Origin: Gymnopilus junonius | Lineage: Eukaryota; Basidiomycota; Agaricomycetes; Agaricales; Galerinaceae | Assembly (NCBI GenBank): GCA_015501075.1 | Contig: JADNYJ010000068.1 | Location: 62,001-126,000 of the forward strand | DNA length: 64,000 bases | Direction of reading: 5' to 3' | Part shown: in pieces, positions 23,056 to 34,637 of the stretch | Position numbering within the stretch: the stretch's first letter is position 1 | Layout: each line of letters opens with the position of its first letter | Position numbers and translations under genes: made by a program | Notes under the pieces: model-generated | What the model saw: the letters and a program-made list of their open reading frames with translations, nothing else | What the model was told of the DNA's origin: nothing | The model's database searches: none

Positions 23056-25976
23056 GTCCCTTGAATGTCTCTTGTCTGCGAAACTAATTTAACAAATAAG
23101 TTCGGAAGCAAGTTCTCCGAAGTCTCCTTGAACAACGCAACCTAACATTTCTGTGGAGTTTTCTTTCGTCGAGTGATTTAATTCCTTTACGGTGAAAACC
23201 CATTATTCTTTCTTTCTTTTTCGCTTCTGACGGTATGCATATATAGGTCTGCTCCAATAATCAAAGCCTCAATATTGAACAAGCGGAACCACTGCCTTCT
23301 ACTTCGCAATCCTCTTCGGCTTCTGTGCCATTGGCGACCGCAGAGGAAAGCAGTCCAATGCTTCGGTGGATACGGAGAATACCACGATTCACAGTATTCT
23401 TTGGCTTCCTCGCGGACCGAATCTACGGAATATGGTATTTATTGCAGAAGGATGGCCTGCTCTCAGGAGACCTTCGAAAGCCACTCCTTTGCATATTTCA
23501 TGGACGACAGATAATCTAGTTGGAGACAACACTCTATATAAAACAATCTCTGGAAGCTTTGTACCTCTGTCATTTTATTGCAGTTTAGATGAGCAAGAAG
23601 ATCTTAAATTCAAGTTGAAAGACAGATATTTCTAGTTAAAGCAACATCATCCAGCGGTCTTTTCTTTTCGTGCGCCGTCAACCAAAGGTCTTCTATCCCA
23701 AAGTTTTTTCCTTCCTCTTTCATTGTCGCTCTCCCTCTCAGCGTCATTTCTCTTTCCTAATCTCTACTTCCTCTATCCAGTCATTTCTCTTTGTCCCTAC
23801 ACCTACTTTTGCTCCTATCTGCACTGAAGAGGCTCCCTTTATCGACCTGGTTATACCATGCTGTCATGAAAATTTCCGCTTTTTCCCCTTACTTTTTCTT
23901 TCTGTCCGGTTCCTGGTTGTGTTCCTGTCTCTTTGACTACCCGCGTAAAATAGATTACAGATCGACGACCATCATTGTCCCTCTCAAAGCCTTTAAAGTC
24001 CTACCACTTACTGAAATGAAACCGCACTGTATCCATCTGTGTTCTCAAGCTTGACACAATCTTTACATTACCAAGGCAGGCGGCTTCTCGTCTGGGTTAG
24101 ATAACTGTCGATTGACCCCGTCAACTTACGGAGCGTGGTTGGCGTGTTCCATATAGAATGAGAGTCTTATTTCTCACTTAGACTTCAAATGGTAGATCAT
24201 TGCGACGGATATTCAGGCGAGAGATTCATCTCCTTCCCTCACAATATCCGCTTCACACTGAGTCGATTTTTCGCCATCCGGTTTCTACTACCTCATACTA
24301 AGCGCTGCTAGGTGGCTTTATAAAACAGAACGTCTTGTCGTTGAAGGGCGTTGAATCCAATTCCCGTTTCTCTCTATCCATCGCGTCCTTCACTTCTTCT
24401 ACGCCAGAAGGATAATACTCTAGGAACCCATTAAAGTCATTCTATGCTCCGCACACTCTCCTTTGTATGTCTATTATAGCAGCCACTTAACGTTCGCCAC
24501 CTTCTAGGCAAGGCTATGTCTGACACTCATCCAACCTAGCATTCCACTCCGGCGAGCGCCAAGACACATTCATTCGACTTTACACTGGATGTCCGCCCCA
24601 CGAGACTTGAGAGGACAGCTGTCGGGCGGTTCTCCTAACCACAATTTCCTAATGTTCCGTAGATATTGCGGACATCATGAGCATTGGTCTCCTGCCAGGC
24701 CCGTTACCGGTTCATCAGCACGCATATGCTTTCCTGGGTGGACCTGAGGTATCTGACCAGTCTGCCAAGCCTTAGCCAAGACCGAAATGTCTCCTTCGTG
24801 ACATTATCACCGTATCGCGGCCGCGTTCTCTTACGGTCAGCTTGCTCTGCTAGTTCTCTTGATTTTTTACTTTCAGGTAAGTCAGATTGACGACCACTGC
24901 GGGAAGTATACAGGAAGCGCAGGTCTATGAAATTAGAGTGGAGCGCTTTCAAGGTTAAAATTGGGCACTTCTTTCTTGGTCACCGAGGCCCCGTTCATCA
25001 TCCAGCAATGAGGTGGGAAAGTCACATGGAAGCCTCGATCTGTTAAGAGATCCCGAGGTGGCCAAGCCCTTTGTCCGTTCAGGATATACGTCTGGCAGAC
25101 GTAGAAATATCTGATAGCGCCAGTAATGCTGATTCATGTGAGTCTTGCAAGATGTATCTCTTGTATTATCTGGGTGGAAAATCGCTCCTTGGTAGGCATA
25201 TTGAAACGGTGATATACAGTTGAAGGCAATTGACCAATCTTGAGTCGGATATTATATCTCAAGATCATTCTCATAACTGGTTTTTGGGTTCGCTGCCATT
25301 CGTATGGCTTCCATGCAGATAAGTCGGGGAAATAGGCCACAGCTACTTCGAAACTGGCATCAATTCCTCAGGCTTTGTCCTTGTAAATTTCTGCTTGGGG
25401 AGTTTCTGCTCGTGGAGTGAAATTAATTTATTCGATTCTATTGCACACCGCAGATACCTGAGCTCCAGCAAGCTGTAGAGTATGATCTCAACCTAGACGG
25501 AGGACATCAGAGAGCTCGCGTTTGATCAAAATCTTGGCAGGGCTTGGCGCCGATCAGCAGGCAATCTGTTTTCGTAACGGTTTGAAGAAACGGTGGGAAC
25601 AAATCTTGCAAGGTGTCTTTCCGTCCAAACCTCCAGCAACTCGACATCAACATGTTCCGCGAATTTCATCGACCCAGCTTTCCATTTTCCGCATTTACCT
25701 CGGTCGTTTTGGAGGATATATCCCGGGCTTCGTAGGAACTATTGACGCCTCTGTTGTCTCTGATGCGCTTTATTGCTTTAGCCTAGCCACCAGCTGAGCA
25801 GGTGGTATCGTGACTATACAGTCTACACTTGCGACGGATGTTCTTGTATACGTACCTCACCTGCCTTCCGAGAAGACGCCAACAAACCGCTTTCGTGACA
25901 ACATTCGCCCCCTTTCCAGGATGATCCTTGCACTCCACAACCTCTTTCCAAGCCGGACATTTTCCGTTCGTTCCAG
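23056..25976. other. Gene-poor stretch upstream of the cellulase
   Basis: There are only short open frames without family traits. 23690-23935 is C/T-rich. Minus-strand frames at 24955-25137 and 25134-25340 are adjacent and weakly protein-like (YFPDLSAWKPYEW), but I could not join or assign them. Confidence 0.4.
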
Positions 25977-25984
25977 TATAAAAT
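25977..25984 (+). promoter_or_regulatory. TATA box of the cellobiohydrolase gene
   Basis: TATAAAAT lies 83-90 nt upstream of the ATG at 26067, with a C/T-rich stretch between them. Cellulase genes are usually induced by cellulose and repressed by glucose; I did not identify specific operator sites. Confidence 0.5.
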
Positions 25985-26066
25985 CTACCTTCAATGTTCA
26001 TTGGTCCTCATCAGTTTCCATAACTGCAACGGTAAACTCTCAGGTTAACTGGTACTCGCTCCCACA

Positions 26067-27748
26067 ATGTTCAACAAAATCGCTCTCATCACTTCCTGTC
26101 TCGTCGCCATCGCTTACGGACAACAAGTCGGCACTCAGATGGCTGAAAGCCACCCTGCTCTTTCCTGGCAGACTTGCACCAAGGCTGGCGGTTGCTCAGC
26201 TGTTTCCGGCGGCGCAATCACCCTTGATGCCAATTGGCGCTGGGTTCACAGCACTTCTTCGACCACCAACTGCTACACCGGTAACACCTGGGACGCCACC
26301 CTTTGCCCTGATGCCACTACTTGTGCAAAGAACTGCGCTCTCGACGGTGCTGACTACGCCAACACCTACGGTATCACCACCAGCGGCAATTCTCTCAAGC
26401 TCAAGTTCGTCCAGCCCAACTCCAACGGCAAGAACGTCGGATCTCGTGTCTACTTGATGGCCAGCGATTCCACGTACGAGCAGTTCAAATTGCTCAACAG
26501 GGAGTTCACCTTCGACGTTGATGTTTCCAACCTTCCCTGCGGTCTCAACGGTGCCGTTTACTTCTCCCAGATGGATGCCGACGGTGGTGTAGCTCGATTC
26601 CCCACCAACAAAGCTGGTTCCAAGTACGGAACTGGTTACTGCGATTCGCAATGCCCACGCGACATCAAGTTCATCGACGGACTGGTAAGTTTTGGATCTC
26701 AGCGACTTTTGTACATACTGATGTTTTGCTTAGGCCAACTCTGCTGGCTGGACCCCAGACTCTAACTCCGCCAACTCCGGTACTGGTGCAATGGGAACTT
26801 GCTGTAATGAGATGGATATCTGGGAAGCCAACTCCGTCTCCGCTGCTGTGACCCCTCACCCTTGCACCGTTCAAGGTCAGACAAGCTGCCAGGGCGACGA
26901 TGCTTGCGCTGTCTCCAGCCGCTACTCCAGTGTTTGCGATCCCGATGGTTGCGACTTCAACTCCTTCCGTATGGGCAACACATCCTTCTACGGTTCCGGC
27001 TTGACCGTTGACACCACCAAGCCCTTCACCCTCGTCACCCAGTTCCTCACTAACGATGGGACCGACACCGGAACCCTCTCTGAGATCCGTCGCATCTACG
27101 TTCAGAACGGCCAGGTCATCCAAAACTCTCACGTTAACATCCCCGGACTCTCTTCCGCCTACAACTCGATCACCACCGATTTCTGCAATGACCAAAAGTC
27201 TGTCTTCGGGGATACTACTGACTTCCAGACCAAGGGTGGCCTTGCGAACATGGGCAAAGCATTCGCTACCGGCATGACGCTCGTCCTTTCCCTCTGGGAC
27301 GACTACGCCGTCAACATGCTCTGGCTCGACTCTGACTACCCCACCACTGCCGACCCAACCAAGCCCGGAGTCGCTCGTGGTACCTGCTCGACCAGCTCTG
27401 GTGTCCCCGCCACCATCGAAACCTCGGATGCCAGCGCCTACGTTATCTACTCCAACATCAAATTCGGTGAACTCAACACGACCTACACTGGCGGCTCAGG
27501 CTCCGGTACCACCACTGGTCCTACCACCACCGTTGGTCCGACCTCAACTCCTCCCACCACCAGCGCCCCTGGTGCCACTCAGACCCACTACGGTCAATGG
27601 TAAGCTCATTTCTCATATTTTATTCTTACATTCGAAATATTGACGCGTTCTGCTTACTAGCGGTGGTATTGGCTACAGTGGTCCCACTGCCTGCGCTTCT
27701 GGCACCACTTGCAAGGTCTCCAACCCTTACTACAGCCAGTGCCTCTAA
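26067..27748 (+). CDS. GH7 cellobiohydrolase with CBM1
   Basis: Three exons (26067-26684, 26734-27599, 27661-27748) encode 523 residues. A signal peptide of about 18 residues ends ...VAIAYG, leaving a mature N-terminal QQVGTQ typical of CBH I. The catalytic motif NEMDIWEAN gives nucleophile Glu232, Asp234 and acid/base Glu237 (precursor numbering). Disulphide-forming cysteines of the family are present ([19 protein letters not shown]). The core ends near [13 protein letters not shown], followed by a Thr/Ser/Pro/Gly linker and a CBM1 of about 36 residues, starting QTHYGQ and ending PYYSQCL. It acts outside the cell from cellulose-chain reducing ends and releases cellobiose. Both introns are clean GT-AG, and the second splits a CBM1 cysteine codon. 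Composition is C-rich at third positions, unlike the neighbours, consistent with high expression. It is intact. Confidence 0.95.
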
Positions 27749-28832
27749 GTTTCCCGCAGGCTGCTTTGAAAGTACGGAGGGAAGTTGGGTTTAGATAAAA
27801 ATGCTCTCCTTCATTCTGATTAAATACGGAGATTTGTGTATAATACGTTTTCCAAGGCTTTTGTAACTTTCTTGGATTCAACAAGTAGATTGTCGGTTTT
27901 TTAACTTTTCTTCTGCTGCGAACTACTACTCGTTCGAAAAGGAGATGTGGAACCGGGATCATTCTACCTTGAAGCGCGAAATCTTAATTATTCTATTGAA
28001 ATTGGGCGATGGTCCTGTTAAGTTGAGGATGTCAGCACGAACCAAGGCGACAAGCAACAATCATCAAAGGCTCATCATCATGCTTGCCGGAAACCCACAC
28101 GGGAATCTCATGAAAAGGCACCTGACCCTTAAAAATTGGACCACAATAATCAAAAACTATCCCTCATTTCTAAACGCTGATTATGGTAGTTTTGAGAAAG
28201 ATTAACGATCAATCGATCATTGCGGTGGGTGAGATATAAATAGACTTCATCACTTTTGATCCCAAACCACCACAGCTTTTGAACCCCTGAAATCTCTGAT
28301 CATCATCGATGTCACTACACAGAAGAACTTCTTACTCCTTAGAAGAAGGTATGCGATGATATTAGATTTATAATGAATAAGGATGCTCAGTGAAATGGCG
28401 TGTAGATTGAGCTCGTTCGGATTTCTGAAGGACGACTCCTTATCCTCTTCTGCCGCTTTCCAGAACGTTTTTAGCGATCGCGTGAAGATCCTAAAGAATG
28501 AAAAGGCTGTAGAAGGTGAAGATAAAGATAAAGACACTGGACATACGTCTTCTTCTGAAAGCTGACAAACCTGATCCGGGTTTGGCGAATAGTAAAAATA
28601 AGACCCAAGTGTATACCGAACTTGGTTTATCAAGACGGATCTCCAGCATCGCCTCGACCTGTCAGGCAACTTTCGTAAGTGGTGTGTCCCAAAATACTTG
28701 ATACTACACTTCAAACACTTGTCTTTCGTAGAAAGGCTAAGAAATCACTAATACGCTGAATTAAGCCAGCAGTATAAAAATCAAGGATGATCTCCTTAGT
28801 TATTGCAATCGCATCGACTTCTGCGTTACAGA
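27749..28832. other. Intergenic between cellulase and MFS gene
   Basis: It contains the cellulase 3' UTR and the MFS promoter. A 154-codon minus-strand open frame at 28250-28714 has no recognisable family and lies across AT-rich DNA; I do not accept it as a gene. Confidence 0.4.
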
Positions 28833-30884
28833 ATGCCCTTCGGAATGGAACCTAAACCAAGGGTGGCAGATGATAACGAATCTCAACAATCGTCCACCTT
28901 GAAAGTTCCTGACGACGGCGGGTCCACGGCTTGGCTTACTGTTCTGGGAGCGTAAGTACTATACCTCTTCATCAATGCTCTTTAATCGAACTGAGGACTT
29001 CCATCAGGTGGCTGGTTATGTTTTCGACTTTTGGGTGAGAACGTCTTCGTCGCACTGTCGCGTCATTGTCCTTACTTGATCTGGGGGACAGGTACCTCTA
29101 TTCGTTCGGTGTTTACCAAGGTCAGTCGATGGATGCCTTGAGACGTGAACTTATCTGATGATTGCCTTTACAGACTTCTATACGCGCTTCTTCCTATCGA
29201 CTCATAGTCCAAGTAAAATTGCGTGCGTCCCCGACCTGTTGGATTTGTGCTGCAATTCGAGATACTTACACATGTCCTTTAGTTGGATAGGGAGCTTTCA
29301 GCTTATGATGCCTTTTGGGTTTGGTGTCGTTTCCGGCAAACTGTTCGACTCGGGTTACTTCCATTTGCTACAGCTATTTGGTTCCTGCATTTTTGTAATC
29401 TCGTGCGTACATAGATGCGAGCATTTCTACGGCTTCTAACAGCTTTTTCGACAGTTTATTCATGCTCTCCCTGGCGAGAGAGCAGCAGTATTCCGATGTG
29501 TTCTTAAGCCAGGCGGTTGGAATGGGTATAGGGCTGGGCTGCACCTTCATTCCAACCGTTAGCGTTGTCAGTCATCACTTTAATGAAAGAAAGGTCCTCG
29601 CCACCGGCATTGTGATGAGCGGAAGTTCATTGGGTGCAGTGATATTTCCTATCAGTACGTTAATCTTTGCCTCGAAGCTTATCTATAACAGCTTACCTTC
29701 TTTTTTCAGTGATAAAGTAAGCCCTGGTTGGCATTGCGTCGACATATATCACTGATAAATATTCGCCCTGTTCAGTAACCTCATTAAAACCATCGGTTTC
29801 GCCAAGACAGTCCGTGCCAGCGCTTATATCGTTTTTGGGCTTCTTATCATTGCGAATGCCATCATGCGCCCAGCTTATCCCAAAGACAAAACAGAGAAGC
29901 CGAAGCTCAATATCAAGGCTTTCTTCACCGATGTACCCTATATACTTGGTAGCTTTGGGTGAGCAGGTCTGTTTGAATATTCTATCCTTTCTAACCATGC
30001 TTTTCTTCTGTTGCTAGGGCATTGATATCAATGTTCGGATTCTACTTCCCTCGTAAGATTCATCACTCCCACTGAATAGTCCCTCATTCTCACATATATT
30101 GCAGTCATCTATCTACAACTCTACGCTGTAGAACACGGCATTGACAGCAACTTAGCATTTTATTCTGTCAGTAAATCTCTGTTCCGTTTTAAATAATGTT
30201 TTCATGCTTTGGTCATTAGATTGCGACTTTGAATGCCGCCAGTACTATTGGCCGGGTGTTTGGCAACTACATAGCACACCATCTTGGCTCATTCAATGTC
30301 GGGATTTCGTGTACGCTTGTCACAGCAGCGAGCATATTTGCTGTCTTCGGAGTGTGCGTTCTCCCAAGCACTGATTGCTACACCTTACTGACGTTACTTG
30401 CCTCTTGAAGTCATAACTCTGCGTCGCTCATTATAGTCAGCATCTTCCATGGCCTATTTGCTGGTGCATGTAAGTCATATTCGCTTCTCTTTTTTCTTTT
30501 TTAACCAACATTTTTTAGGGCTCTCGGTCTCTGTAGCGGCTTTATCTACTTTGGCTCGCCACCCACACGAAGTCGGGTAGGTTTTATTCTCAGCAGATTA
30601 TGGTACCCCTTCTGAACAGGGTTAATTAGGTCTAGAATCGGAATTGCCCTAGCCTTTAGCAGCTTTGGCTCTCTGGGTTCAGCACCGGTCCAAGGTGCAT
30701 TACTAACGTCGACGTATATATGGAGTAGGCCTATAATCTTTTCAGGGGTGAGTATCTACACGCACTTTGCATGACCACAAAATTTAATACATATGGTTCA
30801 CAGGTCCTTATGGTGGCTGCCTCCTTCGTGTTTTTACTGGCGAGGATGGTCCTGGCAAAAGAGAGAGGCACCTGGCGTGTGTAA
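28833..30884 (+). CDS. MFS monocarboxylate-type transporter
   Basis: More than ten short exons. The start at 28833 (or the ATG at 28845) gives a hydrophilic N-terminus (MEPKPRVADDNE), then GGSTAWLTVLGAW, which resembles the conserved start of helix 1 in fungal MCT/Mch-type porters. Further helices: YSFGVYQDFYT, WIGSFQLMMPFGFGVVSG with LFDSGYFHLLQLFG, LSQAVGMGIGLGCTFIPTVS followed by FNERKVLATGIVMSGSSLG (the MCT-family helix 5 region), a central loop with AYPKDKTEKPKLNIKAF, then NAASTIGRVFGNYIAHHLG in the second half, and a last helix ending ARMVLAKERGTWRV at 30884. The frame is maintained across introns and no break was found. It probably moves monocarboxylates or related solutes across the plasma membrane; the substrate is not predictable. 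Confidence 0.8.
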
Positions 30885-31182
30885 TGTGATATAATGGATG
30901 AAAAAAGTTGAACATGTCCTCTCTTAACGACTTAATGGTATTTATTATATTATACGTCTACTACTATCATGAAAAGTACACAACGTCTTAAATATTTGTT
31001 GCTAATTCATTGCCAATGGAAATCGAGTGAAGAATATACGAGTCAATAATTGTGCATGATGCAAATTAAACCAGAAATTACAGGTCTGGCCTCTATTATT
31101 TGCAATGGAGCAGGGGCCGTGAGATACTGAGTGAGGACTCACACTAGCGTGCAATTTAACGAAAAGTTCCTATACTACGCCC
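30885..31182. other. Convergent intergenic spacer
   Basis: AT-rich 3' flank between the MFS gene (plus) and the F-box remnant (minus). No gene is seen. Confidence 0.5.
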
Positions 31183-32790
31183 CTAGTGGTACTCAACAGT
31201 TACTATCTTCTTCTTGCTAGGTCTGCCAAGGATCCGCGTCTCTTGGTCCTTCCTGGCAGTTTTGAAAGCGCTTATGATAGTACCCACCAGGGCGAGCGGC
31301 TCATCTGCTGACACCTCCAACAATTCGAGATCTGGAAAAATTATATCAGTGCACTGAGCCAACGTAACGATGTTGTTTGACGAAATTTTGTCGTCTTCTG
31401 AAAGGCTATATGCCTCATAGATATGGAAAGAAAGGAGGGAATGTGACAGGTGCATGGGAATGTTGAATTCAGGATTTTCAAATTCTCCTAATTGCAAGGA
31501 TATAATTCTCAGGTAACGCAGTTCCGGGAAGCGCTGCACGATCTCGAGTAGGACATCAAAATTGATGGGCAATGAAATCTGCAGCTCATTCAAGTAGGGC
31601 CAAGCGGCCCCCATGGATCTCACATCTTCAGTGGTCAATAACGTCAGAAAGTCGTCCATTATAAAGCTCGTCAAGGCGGAAGCGAAGGACTTCTGAGATA
31701 CTCGAGAATGGGACCCCTGGTATTTGTTTTTGGGTGCAAGTAGAATGCGAGTGATTGAAATATGGTTGGAGTGGTCACTCCATCCAATGCCTTGATGAAG
31801 TCAGACCACTTGGCTACAAATGAATGGGGCTGCAGAGGGCCAAAACCAGACAAACACAGGTAAGCGAGTCTTGGGAAGGTCACTACACGAAAGAGTTGCG
31901 TCAACTCTTGGGTACCCCTCGTACGGGGAACGTCTATAGTGAGCGATTTGAGCATTGAAAAGGTCCACATAGGAAGCGTGGGGGCCATCTGGAATTCAAA
32001 ACGTGCATCGCCATTAATTTGGAGTTCTAAAAGACATGACAAAAAGTGTGTCTTTTGTGTGGATTTGGAACCAGTGGATATGCCGTCTAAATTGGCATCG
32101 AGGGGCTTCGGAGGAACGTCAGAAATAAGAATATATTTGAGATTTGGCAGTCTGTAAATGAGTTCCAAGTTATCACCGAGCATGCCATATTCTAAGGAAA
32201 GGCCACCTCGATGAAAGGGAATTGACTAAGGAGCGAAGCTCCTTAGGTTGAAACGAAAGTTTCGGCATGCTAAAGACGCAAAGGTTGTTAGATGTTAGGA
32301 ACGAAATTTGAGGGTGACCTCCTTCGCAAAACAGATACTTGAGATGTGGGAAGAGATGAAGGCTGTTGCTGGCGGAGAGAATTTGTATGCGGATAGAGGA
32401 AGAAATTGTGTAGCGATGACGCCAGTAAAATAACTTTACCCTTCTCGAGTAGTAAAAGAACTTTTGGCAGTCCGAGCTGCTTATAGGAGGGTGAATTAGG
32501 TCCATCTGAAGTGAAATAATTTGTGAAATCCCTTCTTCCTTTACTTTACGTCCTTTAAAGAGGTCAAAGACCGGAGCGAGATCCTCCATAGACCACCGTG
32601 GCGTGTCCAGTGCGGTTTCTTTGAAAGCATGACACGTCAAAGCAGCGTTGAGAAGAGTTGAGTGAGCTTCTCGGTTTGCTAGGTATGAGTAAAATGAAGA
32701 AGCAAACGTCAATGCTTCAATGTCAAACTTTGGCAGGAAATTCTCAAAAATTAGTCGAATGAGTTCTTGATTAAGAAACAAGGAGTGCAT
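31183..32790 (-). pseudogene. F-box/LRR-like protein, two frameshifts
   Basis: The ATG at 32790 begins MHSLFLNQELIRLIFENFLP, an F-box-like helix pair, followed by LLNAALTCHAFKETALDTPRW, as in agaricomycete F-box proteins. Leucine-rich segments follow: HLFPHLKYLFCEGG, LIYRLPNLKYILIS, FPRLAYLCLSGFG, WPYLNELQISLP and RFPELRYLRIISLQLG. The frame changes by one base near 32200 and again near 31680, with no plausible intron at either place, so the protein is split into three frames. Such proteins recruit substrates to SCF ubiquitin ligases; the target is unknown. Either a pseudogene or indel errors. Confidence 0.55.
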
Positions 32791-34637
32791 TTTGATCCGT
32801 AAAGGCCGAAAAGTCGGAAAATCGTGCTGATATTGAAATATTAGGAAAAATATAACAGCATTAGCGATCAAATATGTAGGAAGACACGTGTGAGATCGGG
32901 AATAAGACTGTCGATGGCAAATGAGACTGTGGCTAACAAGTCCTGTATGGATGTAGAAAACAGAGTGAATCCGGAACCATAGCGCCTTGCGCAGACTTGA
33001 ATTCGGAGGGAATTGGGACAGAGCAAGATAGTGATACAAGAGATGATGGAAGACGGAGAAAGAAAGTGCGTGCTTAGTCATTTGGTCGATTTTCCCACTT
33101 TGTACACGGCCACGACCATCAAAGCCAAATTTCTCCTGGCTGGAGGCTGGAGGGCCGAGTCCTGTTTCCAAAATTTTGTGCCTAATCCTATACATTCAGC
33201 TGGTTATTGCACGACACTTCGACAGGGCACCGTCGTCTGATGTAAAAGGCTCACCGATCTCGAGCCTTAACCAAAGCTCTTGGCTTCCTTGTAGCTTTTC
33301 CCCTTGAGGCACCATGCCATTTGACGATCTCTTGCTATTTGCAAACGCTGCTATAAATTCCATCAAGCCCGGGTCATGTTAGTTCTTCCACTTCTCGAGA
33401 AGAGAGCTAGGATTTATTACATTTGATTTCTACATCAGCCACCGAGGATAATTTGCCCAAAATTACACGCCATTTTCCCTCCAACGCTCATTATTGCGGC
33501 TCTCGACATCATCGATCGTGGAAATGGTGCGTCAATCGTCGTTCCATCACTAATAGAAAGACTGAGATACTAATGACTTCTGGCCTTGTTTAAATAACGC
33601 AGTCATTCATTACGTGACTCCCTGGGGTCACACTGAATACGAAGTTATAGGGTCAACCGCAAGATATTCCATCATACTCGACATGAAAACCACGCCCATA
33701 CCGTACTCGTGCACTTGTCTTGCTTTCTCTACTCCGTTTTAGTGTCCGAAACGCATATCATGGTATGCAGCTCCATTTTCGACAGGATTTCATATCGATA
33801 AGCTTGAATGCAATTCTAGTGCAAGCACATCCTCGCCACGTTAATCGCCCGCCGACTGAACAGATGTTCCATGCGTTCAGCTGGCCCGAACGATCTAGCC
33901 GTCATATTCGCTCGCCAATTTCCAATACCAGAGCAGAAAACAGCCAATGAATGAGTGCCATCTCTCTTTCCTACATACGGAAATACCAACGTTGAACGGC
34001 ACTGGGTTAGGTTGAAAAATCCATCCATTGTAGATAGTATGCACGTATGTATGCAACGCGATGACAATGTACAATAATCAGGCCAATGTACGGGTTATGT
34101 ACCTACTTGAGTACAGATATACTGTAGTGATACCAAAAGTGAATGTCATTGCAAAATTGAACAACGCGCAGACAAACGTGATATGAGGAATGAAGAGTAG
34201 GGCGCGTAAGAATGTATGCATGCTGGAAAAAAAAAGTGCAAATTGAATGAAGAATGAAGATGATGCATGTGCGAGTGATGAAACGAGATCCGAAAATGCA
34301 GTAGGTATCAAATGAAATGAAACTAGACGAAATCCAGAATCCAGGATATGGGGTAGATGGGTGGTGGGGAATAGATCGTAAAACTAATAAGGAATAAAGT
34401 GCAAATAAAGAGAAGGATTGGGGCATAGGTTAAAAAAGCCAAAGTGAACGACAGTGTGCATGAGATAAGGTCATGTGAAAAATGCTGGGTCGTGAATGAT
34501 CATGAAAAAAGGCGAAAAAAAAGTACCACAGAATCACAGTGGGTCAAAGAAGCAAGACGCGAAAGAAAAGGCGAGAGGACGAGGGATCCCGAAGGAAAGT
34601 TTTGGTAAAGGAAAACCAACCACCTGCGCGATCAAAA
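32791..34637. other. Intergenic, includes 3' flank of next gene
   Basis: No supported gene. 34040-34630 is A/G-rich on the plus strand and includes many short T/A runs; it is probably the 3' UTR and flank of the minus-strand gene ending at 34638. Confidence 0.45.

Noticed and set aside
26671..27195. Minus-strand frames inside the cellulase.
   Set aside because: Shadows of the GC-rich GH7 exons.
28250..28714. Minus-strand frame of 154 codons between the cellulase and the MFS gene.
   Set aside because: No recognisable motif, AT-rich, lies in a promoter interval; composition looks random.
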